A stretch of DNA of 5,758 bases from Acidobacteriota bacterium (GTDB lineage: Bacteria > Acidobacteriota > Vicinamibacteria > Vicinamibacterales > UBA2999), in NCBI GenBank assembly GCA_020851835.1, contig JADZBZ010000442.1:1-5758 (forward strand). Direction: 5' to 3'. The notes under the pieces were generated by a model. The model was given only the letters and a program-made list of their open reading frames with translations. It was not told the DNA's origin and did not search any database. The translations under genes were made by a program, and so were the position numbers. Shown here in pieces: positions 1 through 4,680 of the stretch; within the stretch, counting starts at the first letter, position 1, and every line of letters starts with the position of its first letter.

Positions 1-1331
1 GCCGAACTCCGTCGCCCGGTCACTTCCTGAAGGCGGCTGGCAGCCTCCTGAAGGTCGGCGAGCAGGAACTCCTCGGGCAGCGCGTCAGCCGACTCGCCGA
101 GCGCATCCCTGCCTCGAACCATGGCGGCCCTGGCCTCCGTGATGAGCTGCGCGTGCCGCACGTTGGTCACCATCGGCGTATCGCGCTGCGGCGTCGTGGA
201 AGCCGCCAGCCGCCCGGCAATCCGCTCGCCCAGCCCTGTCAGGCCTTCGCCGCTGTGCGCGCTGACCAGAACCGGTGCCTCGCCCTCCGGTAACTTCGCC
301 TCCGGCAGCCACGCGGCTGGAAGATCGACCTTGTTCACGACAATCACGCGCGGCCGGCCCTCCGACTCGCGCAGCACCTGCCTATCGTCAGGCCCCTGCT
401 CGCGAGAACGATCCAGCACGACGATGGCCAGTTCCGCCACACCGAGCGACCTACGCGCGCGCGCTACACCCTCTCGCTCGATGTCGTCCGTGGCGTCTCG
501 CAGGCCCGCCGTGTCCACCAGCGTCAGCGACAACCCCTGCACCTCGACCCGCTCGGTCAGCAGATCGCGTGTCGTTCCAGGCACCGCCGTGACGATGGCG
601 CGATTGGCGTTCAGAAGGGCGTTGAACAGGCTCGATTTGCCGACGTTGGGTGCACCCACCAGTGCGATCAAGGCGCCCTCCCTGATGACGCGTCCCCGCT
701 CGGCGTCGACCAGCAGTCGATCGCATTGCACGATAATCGCGTTCAGTTCGGTCACCAGTTCACCAGACGAGATGAAGTGGTAGCCCTCGTCCGGAAAATC
801 AAGGGAGGCCTCCAGCCTGGCTCTGACGTCGAAGAGCCGACTCTCGATCTCCGCAATCGCGCCGGTGAGCGTACCCTCCAGTTGATCGAACGCCGCGCGC
901 GCCTGCAGGGGCGTCACCGCCTCGATCAGATCCGCCACGGCCTCGGCCTGAATCAAGTCGCGCTTGCCGTTGAGGAACGCACGAAGCGTGAACTCGCCGG
1001 GCTCGGCCAGCCGCGCACCGCCGGCGATGGCTCCCCGAAGGATGCCCGCCAGCACCACCGGACTTCCGTGCGCTGAAATCTCGACCACGTCTTCGCCTGT
1101 GTACGAAGCAGGGGCCGGAAACCGCGTGATGACGACCTCGTCGCCGACGACGGCGTCACCGTGAGGAGAGAGGCGCGCGAAGGTCGCGTGCCGGGCAGCG
1201 AACGGGGTCGCGCGTCCGACGAGCGCGGCGGCGATGGCCGCGGCGGCGCTGCCGCTCAGCCGCAGCACCCCGAGGCCTGCGCGACCCTGGGGCGTGGCGA
1301 TGGCAACGATGGTGTCGGCCGTCGAGAACAC
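1..1331 (-). CDS. mnmE: tRNA uridine-5-carboxymethylaminomethyl(34) synthesis GTPase MnmE (C-terminus cut by window edge)
   Basis: MnmE (TrmE) works with MnmG to install the (carboxymethyl)aminomethyl group on C5 of wobble uridine 34 in certain tRNAs, using a folate one-carbon donor and GTP hydrolysis; it is cytosolic. I translated 443 residues without a stop. The N-terminal folate-binding domain opens VFSTADTIVAIATPQGRAG and contains PGEFTLRAFLNGK from residue 111. The G domain, inserted in the helical domain, shows the P-loop GAPNVGKS (226-233, with the potassium-binding Asn229), GTTRD (252-256), DTAGLRD (273-279), the Glu expected to match E. coli catalytic Glu282 (Glu285), and NKVD (333-336). 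The frame runs off the edge after LQEVTGRRSS. By comparison with E. coli, about 15 residues including the C-terminal C-x-G-K motif are missing from the window, not from the gene. The chosen start is GTG 1331, where family similarity begins, with GGTGAG just upstream. An in-frame GTG at 1379 would add 16 residues, and a stop at 1422-1424 limits any further extension. It is the last visible gene of the leftward block. Confidence 0.97.
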   Translation of the reverse strand, partial: MFSTADTIVAIATPQGRAGLGVLRLSGSAAAAIAAALVGRATPFAARHATFARLSPHGDAVVGDEVVITRFPAPASYTGEDVVEISAHGSPVVLAGILRGAIAGGARLAEPGEFTLRAFLNGKRDLIQAEAVADLIEAVTPLQARAAFDQLEGTLTGAIAEIESRLFDVRARLEASLDFPDEGYHFISSGELVTELNAIIVQCDRLLVDAERGRVIREGALIALVGAPNVGKSSLFNALLNANRAIVTAVPGTTRDLLTERVEVQGLSLTLVDTAGLRDATDDIEREGVARARRSLGVAELAIVVLDRSREQGPDDRQVLRESEGRPRVIVVNKVDLPAAWLPEAKLPEGEAPVLVSAHSGEGLTGLGERIAGRLAASTTPQRDTPMVTNVRHAQLITEARAAMVRGRDALGESADALPEEFLLADLQEAASRLQEVTGRRSS

Positions 1332-1338
1332 GATCTCA

Positions 1339-1355
1339 CCAGGCTCGCCGCCTGG
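1339..1355 (-). repeat. Small inverted repeat / hairpin at the mnmE start
   Basis: On the minus strand CCAGGC and GCCTGG form perfect 6-bp arms around a 5-base GGCGA loop. The hairpin ends 7 bases before the proposed GTG start at 1331, and its last two bases belong to the GGTGAG that would act as ribosome binding site (1335-1340). It could modulate mnmE translation, or simply be a chance GC-rich pairing. If the alternative GTG at 1379 is the true start, it lies inside the coding region. Confidence 0.4.
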
Positions 1356-1471
1356 ACCCCTGAAAGCGTGATGACGCACGCAATCCCCGGGTGCGGCAGC
1401 CCGCCTCGCGGCGTGAGTCCCTCACACATGCCCGCATTCGATCGTCGGTCGCCGCGCCGCGCGATCCGGGC

Positions 1472-1515
1472 GCCACCTTCCGGAACTGACGTGAGGTCAT
1501 CACGCTTCCGGTGGC
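1472..1515 (-). terminator. Multi-part stem-loop directly after the jag stop (terminator-like, no U-tract)
   Basis: Starting at the base after the jag TAG, the minus strand can fold into one long hairpin. The outer arms GCCACC/GGTGGC are 1510-1515 with 1472-1477. The middle arms GGAA/TTCC are 1506-1509 with 1482-1485. The inner arms CGTGA/TCACG are 1500-1504 with 1490-1494, around a 5-base loop. One side carries an unpaired GGAA and four further unpaired bases. No T-run follows on the minus strand, so it is not a textbook intrinsic terminator. It could attenuate read-through into mnmE or protect the 3' end of the yidC-jag message; the function is inferred. Confidence 0.45.
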
Positions 1516-1962
1516 CTAGCGCGGCGCGATGATGACGGTCTTCTCGAACGCGTCGCCGATGCTCTCCGACGAAATGCCCTCGATCTCGGCAACCGCCAGG
1601 TGCACGATGCGACGCTCGTACGGGTTGAGCGGGCCCATCTCCTGCGCCAGTCCGCTCGCCTTGGCCTTCTCGCCGAGGAAGAGGGCCATCTGCCGCAGCT
1701 CGGCGTCCTTGTCCTTGCGGTAGCCCATGCAGTCCACGACGAGGCGGCGGCCCTCGGTGCTCTCGCGGCGATAGATGGCCGCGACAACATGCTGCAGGGC
1801 GGCCAGCGCCTCGCCCTGCCGTCGAATCAGGAGCCCGCCGTCCTCGCCATCGAGGTTGATGCGCAGACCGTCGGGCATTTCCTCCGCTGAGGCCGTCAAC
1901 TGCAAGCCCATCTTCTCGGCAACGGTCTGGACAAACGCGGCGATCTCTGCGGTGGTGGACAT
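1516..1962 (-). CDS. jag: KH-R3H RNA-binding protein Jag/KhpB (short form)
   Basis: This 148-residue cytosolic protein has a KH domain followed by an R3H domain, the layout of Jag/KhpB (often annotated SpoIIIJ-associated protein or R3H domain protein). In Gram-positive bacteria KhpB binds RNA with KhpA and affects cell division and elongation. The KH region spans about residues 35-80 and includes LLIRRQGEALAALQ (44-57) and the typical strand ending CMGYRKDKDAEL. The R3H region carries PYERRIVHLA, with the R-x3-H pair Arg117/His121, followed by ESIG and the terminal strand KTVIIAP. Two oddities stand out. The usual GXXG loop of the KH domain reads RRQG (47-50), losing the first Gly. The separate Jag_N domain and linker found in Firmicutes homologues are absent. 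The ATG starts 7 bases after the yidC stop with no clear Shine-Dalgarno sequence, which suggests translational coupling to yidC, its usual neighbour. Assignment is secure; the cellular role in this organism is not. Confidence 0.93.
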   Translation of the reverse strand: MSTTAEIAAFVQTVAEKMGLQLTASAEEMPDGLRINLDGEDGGLLIRRQGEALAALQHVVAAIYRRESTEGRRLVVDCMGYRKDKDAELRQMALFLGEKAKASGLAQEMGPLNPYERRIVHLAVAEIEGISSESIGDAFEKTVIIAPR

Positions 1963-1969
1963 GGAAGTC

Positions 1970-3664
1970 TCAGCTCTTGGCTTTGGCTGGCAGCGGCGCC
2001 ATGGTGTTGGTCAGGTATTGTTGCCCGATGGCCCAGAGGTTGCTGATCGTCCAGTAGATCACCAGGCCGCTCGGGTACGACAGGAACATGAACGTGAACA
2101 TGATCGGCATGACCATCATCACGCGCTGCTGCACGGGGTCGGCCGACGTGGGCGTCAACCGCTGCTGCCAAAACATCGTCGCGCCCATCAGCACGGGCGT
2201 GATGAAGAGCGGGTCGGGCCGGGACAGGTCGGTGATCCAGCCCACGAAGTCGGCGCCCCGGATCTCGATCGCCTGGGAAAGCATGGCATAGAACGCGAAG
2301 AGGAAGGGGAAGGTGAGCAGCATGGGCACGCAGCCGCTGGCCGGATTGACGCCCTTCTCCTTGTAGAGGGCCATCACCTCTTCGTTCATCTTCTGGCGCT
2401 GGGGATCCGTGATCTTGAAGTTGGCGTAGCGCGCCTGGATGGCCTTCATCTGCGGCTGGATCTCCTGCATCTTCCGCATGGAGGATACCGAACGTTGCCG
2501 CAGGGGGAACATCACCAGGTTGATCAGCAGCGTGATCGCGACAATGGACCAGCCCCAGTTGCCGACATAGCCGTGCACCCACTTCAAGGCGCCCAGCAGC
2601 GGTACCGCGAGCCACGAGAAGATGCCGAAGTTGATGACCCGCACCATCTCGGTGTCGATGGCGCGCAGCTGATCGAACGCCTTCGGCCCGACGTAGAAGC
2701 GCATGCTGGGCGGCGGCGTGTCGAAGTGCACCCCGAAGGCGGCGTACCGGCCCGGCGGCGCACCCTCGCTCTTGGGTGGCACCACGAAGGACGTGTGGTC
2801 GAACCGGAAGGGAGAGGCTTGCGGGCCGATGTTGAGGATCAGGGCCGTGAAGTAGTGGTCGTCCATCCCGGCGTAGAGGAACGACCCTTCGGCGTTGCCG
2901 GGCGCTGAGGCCGTAAACCGGGTGACCGAGTTGTTCTGGTGCAGCAGCGCCTGCGCCGGTGTGGAATAACTGGGCCTCAGGAACTTGCCTGGGGGTGCGT
3001 TGGCGATGTCATCCCCCAGGCCCGGACCCCAGTCGATGCCTGGGTTCAGGACTTCGGTGCCGCGTGTCGCGCTGATGGCGACCTCGACCACGAAACCGTC
3101 GGGCTGCAGGGTGAAGGCCTTGGTGACGCGCATCCCCTCGGCGTCCTGCCATTCGAACGAGATGGTGGCAGGCGACCCGGTGGCGTCTACCGTCGCCGGG
3201 GCCGGGCTGCCGAACAGCGCCCCGTTCACCCGCGAGGTGAGGCCGGCATCGTCGAAGCGCAACGAGAAGGGCTGCAGCGCATCGTTGACGTTGTCCGGGT
3301 CCGGCACGAGGTTCAGCGGCTCTCCGGCGTCGTTACGGTAGTTCTTGAGCACCCAGCTCTTCAGCCGCGCACCACGATTGGTGAAGACCGCGCGAAGCGT
3401 GCCCGTCTCGACCGTGATGTCACGCTCCGCGCGATCTCCGACCACGACAGCCACGGGGGGTGGCTGAGGTGTGGCGGTCGGCGCGGGCTGCACCGCGAGG
3501 GCCGGGCCACCCGGCGCCGCCGGCGGCGCCTGACCGGGAAGCGTCGCGGGGGCTCCCACGGGGACGTCCGGCGCGGGCGAAGAAGGCTTGGGCGCGAAGT
3601 ACGTCTGGTACGCGAAGAGAACCAGAAACGAAAGCGAAATGGCGAGGAGGACGCGGCGTTCCAT
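1970..3664 (-). CDS. yidC: Membrane protein insertase YidC (Oxa1 family, gram-negative type)
   Basis: YidC inserts and folds inner-membrane proteins, alone or with SecYEG. The 564-residue length is close to E. coli YidC (548). The layout is an uncleaved N-terminal anchor (about 5-20), a proline/alanine-rich linker (about 25-71) and a periplasmic beta-rich domain (about 80-335) with LYAGMDDHYF. After an amphipathic helix (about 340-362) comes the conserved 60KD_IMP core: GNWGWSIVAITLLIN leading into FPLRQRS (about 368-391), a cytoplasmic hairpin with QEIQPQMKAIQARY, then GVNPASGCVPMLL (438-450), a segment at about 485-502 with LMGATMFWQQ, and a last one at about 516-543 with YPSGLVIYWTISNLW. 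The groove position aligned with E. coli Arg366 is Asn382. The C-terminal tail is short and basic (PAKAKS). The ATG start fits the anchor beginning MERRVLLAIS, although no strong Shine-Dalgarno sequence is visible. It lies 31 bases after yidD and 7 before jag, so it is probably co-transcribed. Confidence 0.98.
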   Translation of the reverse strand: MERRVLLAISLSFLVLFAYQTYFAPKPSSPAPDVPVGAPATLPGQAPPAAPGGPALAVQPAPTATPQPPPVAVVVGDRAERDITVETGTLRAVFTNRGARLKSWVLKNYRNDAGEPLNLVPDPDNVNDALQPFSLRFDDAGLTSRVNGALFGSPAPATVDATGSPATISFEWQDAEGMRVTKAFTLQPDGFVVEVAISATRGTEVLNPGIDWGPGLGDDIANAPPGKFLRPSYSTPAQALLHQNNSVTRFTASAPGNAEGSFLYAGMDDHYFTALILNIGPQASPFRFDHTSFVVPPKSEGAPPGRYAAFGVHFDTPPPSMRFYVGPKAFDQLRAIDTEMVRVINFGIFSWLAVPLLGALKWVHGYVGNWGWSIVAITLLINLVMFPLRQRSVSSMRKMQEIQPQMKAIQARYANFKITDPQRQKMNEEVMALYKEKGVNPASGCVPMLLTFPFLFAFYAMLSQAIEIRGADFVGWITDLSRPDPLFITPVLMGATMFWQQRLTPTSADPVQQRVMMVMPIMFTFMFLSYPSGLVIYWTISNLWAIGQQYLTNTMAPLPAKAKS

Positions 3665-3695
3665 GGACAGAAGAGGGGGACCTTGCTTGGTGAAC

Positions 3696-4010
3696 TTACC
3701 GCGTCACCGGGCGATCATGGGGGACGGGGTCGTATCCGTGGCCGCCAAAGGGATGACAACGGCAGAGTCGGCGGAAGCCGAGCCAGATCCCCCGGGCGAA
3801 ACCATGACGAACCAGGGCCTCGGACGTGTAGTCCGCGCACCCGGGCACGAACCGGCAGGTACCCGAGAACCACGGCGAAAAGGCCACTTTATATGCGCTG
3901 ATGAGCAGAAGTCCGACGTGGGACGCGACCGACCGATGATGGCCCGCGACGCTGGTCTCGTCGGTCGAGGAGCGCTCGGAATTCGGCCTCGAGGATGTCA
4001 TAGGGCGCAT
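3696..4010 (-). CDS. yidD: Membrane protein insertion efficiency factor YidD
   Basis: YidD is a small membrane-associated protein, almost always encoded between rnpA and yidC, that assists YidC-dependent insertion. From the chosen ATG it has 104 residues. The family core begins near HVGLLLISAYK (31-41), an amphipathic or hydrophobic helix. It continues with TCRFVPGCADY (51-61), the helix with HGFARGIWLGFRR, and RCHPF (84-88) leading to GYDPVP. The three family cysteines are Cys52, Cys58 and Cys85. The start at 4010 is favoured by GGGAG at 4018-4022, seven bases upstream; ATG 4001 would give 101 residues and ATG 4043 would give 115. No ATG, GTG or TTG occurs in frame between 4001 and the core, so the gene must overlap rnpA by at least 113 bases in another frame (122 with the preferred start). 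The first 30 residues are polar and unlike typical YidD. Identity is firm; the exact start is less so. Confidence 0.93.
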   Translation of the reverse strand: MRPMTSSRPNSERSSTDETSVAGHHRSVASHVGLLLISAYKVAFSPWFSGTCRFVPGCADYTSEALVRHGFARGIWLGFRRLCRCHPFGGHGYDPVPHDRPVTR

Positions 4011-4281
4011 CGAGCATCTCCCGGCGCGGAACGATGACCACATCGAAGCCGCCGGTCGGTTTGTGGTGACGAAAAACCTCGCGAACGAGGCGCTTGGCCC
4101 GGTTTCGGATCACGGCCGAGCCGATCTTTCTGGTTGCTGCAATGCCCAACCGGGCACCGGGCCGGCCGTTTTCCCTGACGAACATCGTCATCAGGCGGCC
4201 CGACGCGCGGCGTCCGGTCTCGTAGATTCGCTCGAAATCCTCGCGCTTCCGGACGTGCTCGTCAGCGCGAAAACGGGGCAT
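3889..4281 (-). CDS. rnpA: Ribonuclease P protein component
   Basis: RnpA is the small basic protein subunit of RNase P. It binds the catalytic RNA and the 5' leader of pre-tRNA to promote 5' end maturation. The 130-residue product opens with RADEHVRKREDFERIYETGRR, matching the family N-terminus, where Phe16 and Tyr20 line the leader-binding cleft. The diagnostic RNR signature is AVIRNRAKRLVREVFR (56-71), followed by the strand FDVVIVPRREM and the last helix YDILEAEFRALLDRR. About 20 further polar, basic residues extend beyond the usual end and lie where yidD overlaps. The ATG sits one base after the rpmH stop (TGA-G-ATG), the near-universal rpmH-rnpA linkage, and translation is probably coupled. 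The downstream yidD gene starts inside this one in a different frame. Confidence 0.97.
   Translation of the reverse strand: MPRFRADEHVRKREDFERIYETGRRASGRLMTMFVRENGRPGARLGIAATRKIGSAVIRNRAKRLVREVFRHHKPTGGFDVVIVPRREMLDAPYDILEAEFRALLDRRDQRRGPSSVGRVPRRTSAHQRI
4018..4022 (-). promoter_or_regulatory. Ribosome binding site deciding the yidD start
   Basis: Minus-strand GGGAG lies seven bases upstream of ATG 4010, inside the rnpA coding sequence. Neither ATG 4001 nor ATG 4043 has an equally well placed purine-rich element that I can see, so this site favours the 104-residue form of YidD. Confidence 0.55.
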
Positions 4282-4282
4282 C

Positions 4283-4447
4283 TCAGCGCTCGTCCGACAC
4301 CGTCAGCCGCTTGCGGCCCTTGGCGCGACGGCGCTTCAGCACCTGTCGACCGTCCTTGGTTGCCATCCTGACCAGAAACCCGTGGGTTTTGGCCCGGCGG
4401 CGGTTGTTCGGCTGAAACGTACGCTTACCCTTCTTGGATCTGGCCAT
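4283..4447 (-). CDS. rpmH: 50S ribosomal protein L34
   Basis: L34 is a small, highly basic protein of the large ribosomal subunit. The 54-residue product is unmistakable: after a short N-terminal extension (MARSKKG) comes KRTFQPNNRRRAKTHGFLVRM, then ATKDGRQVLKRRRAKGRKRLTV and the tail SDER. E. coli L34 starts directly at MKRTFQPS and has 46 residues, so this version carries about seven extra N-terminal and several C-terminal residues. No internal Met allows a shorter start. GAGGAG at 4451-4456 precedes the ATG, and a promoter lies at 4471-4500. It is the first gene of the leftward block, followed after one base by rnpA. Confidence 0.98.
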   Translation of the reverse strand: MARSKKGKRTFQPNNRRRAKTHGFLVRMATKDGRQVLKRRRAKGRKRLTVSDER

Positions 4448-4450
4448 GTT

Positions 4451-4456
4451 CTCCTC
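4451..4456 (-). promoter_or_regulatory. Shine-Dalgarno sequence of rpmH
   Basis: Minus-strand GAGGAG lies three bases before the rpmH ATG. The spacing is shorter than the usual 5-9 bases, but the match to the anti-Shine-Dalgarno sequence is strong and supports the ATG at 4447. Confidence 0.7.
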
Positions 4457-4470
4457 GGAACGAACCTCTG

Positions 4471-4500
4471 ATTCTAAACGCCACGGTCGCGCCCTGTAAA
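4471..4500 (-). promoter_or_regulatory. Sigma-70-type promoter of the rpmH-rnpA-yidD-yidC-jag block
   Basis: On the minus strand a -35 box TTTACA (4495-4500) is followed after 18 bases by a -10 box TAGAAT (4471-4476), each one mismatch from consensus. Transcription would start near 4464, leaving a leader of about 15-20 bases with the ribosome binding site. It points towards rpmH. The DnaA boxes lie 43 or more bases upstream of the -35 box, so DnaA might influence it. Confidence 0.7.
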
Positions 4501-4539
4501 GTGCCGAACACCGTGCTAGAGTGGCTTTCCGCCTACCCG

Positions 4540-4574
4540 AGTTTTTCCACAGGTGTGGAAAAACTTGTGGAAAA
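4540..4574. promoter_or_regulatory. oriC: Cluster of three DnaA boxes; candidate dnaA control region or part of oriC
   Basis: Three identical copies of the 9-mer TTTTCCACA, fitting the relaxed DnaA box consensus TTWTNCACA, lie in 35 bases. One is on the plus strand (4543-4551) and two on the minus strand (4554-4562 and 4566-4574). The first two form a perfect inverted repeat with 12-bp arms (4540-4551 and 4554-4565) separated by GG. The second and third are direct repeats 12 bases apart. Location between rpmH and dnaA is a common site for oriC and for DnaA autoregulation. No clear AT-rich unwinding element is visible in 4448-4680, so this may be only part of the origin, or a regulatory cluster. 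Confidence 0.75.
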
Positions 4575-4590
4575 GACCAAAGACCCGTCC

Positions 4591-4625
4591 GAATTCCGCC
4601 AAAATGCTCGTATCTGGCGGAATTC
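4591..4625. repeat. Perfect 11-bp inverted repeat between the DnaA boxes and dnaA
   Basis: GAATTCCGCCA (4591-4601) and TGGCGGAATTC (4615-4625) are exact reverse complements around a 13-base spacer. There is no adjacent T-run, and the repeat lies upstream of the TTGACA element before dnaA and outside the rpmH transcript. A DNA operator or an origin-associated element therefore seems likelier than a terminator. If dnaA is transcribed from further upstream it would form a 5' leader hairpin. The binding protein is unknown. Confidence 0.75.
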
Positions 4626-4643
4626 TTGCGGCAACTGTGGCGG
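4615..4643 (+). repeat. Three helically phased GCGG-type hexamers
   Basis: TGGCGG (4615-4620), TTGCGG (4626-4631) and TGGCGG (4638-4643) start 11 and 12 bases apart, about one helical turn each, and end directly at the TTGACA element. The first is also the right-hand core of the inverted repeat. The pattern suggests a protein binding along one DNA face, but the motifs are short and GC-rich, so chance is possible. Confidence 0.4.
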
Positions 4644-4672
4644 TTGACAGCTTCAGTTTTCCCGGCAAGACG
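4644..4672 (+). promoter_or_regulatory. Possible dnaA promoter (good -35, weak -10)
   Basis: A consensus -35 TTGACA lies at 4644-4649. At a 17-base spacing the -10 position (4667-4672) reads AAGACG, a poor match, and neighbouring spacings are no better. Transcription from here would begin at about 4679-4681, at the dnaA ATG itself. The evidence rests mainly on the -35 hexamer, so this is tentative. Confidence 0.35.
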
Positions 4673-4680
4673 AACCCGCT

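Noticed and set aside
121..783. Plus-strand open frame of about 220 codons opposite mnmE
   Set aside because: The opposite strand encodes an uninterrupted MnmE GTPase with all G motifs; the Ser/Arg/Pro-rich antisense product is an artefact of GC content.
1775..2908. Long plus-strand open frame of about 377 codons opposite yidC
   Set aside because: It is antisense to a clear YidC reading frame. Its His/Arg/Gly-rich composition is typical of a GC-rich shadow frame, and it shows no recognisable domain.
2939..3901. Plus-strand open frame of about 320 codons opposite the 5' part of yidC and yidD
   Set aside because: It is an Arg/Gly-rich shadow frame crossing two well-supported minus-strand genes, with no domain and no ribosome binding site of note.
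4591..4625. Intrinsic terminator reading of the 11-bp inverted repeat
   Set aside because: No T-run follows on either strand, and the repeat lies upstream of both divergent genes rather than at a gene end.
4448..4680. Small RNA or extra small gene between rpmH and dnaA
   Set aside because: No short frame with a ribosome binding site and no independent promoter-terminator pair could be seen; the space is filled by promoter, DnaA boxes and repeats.
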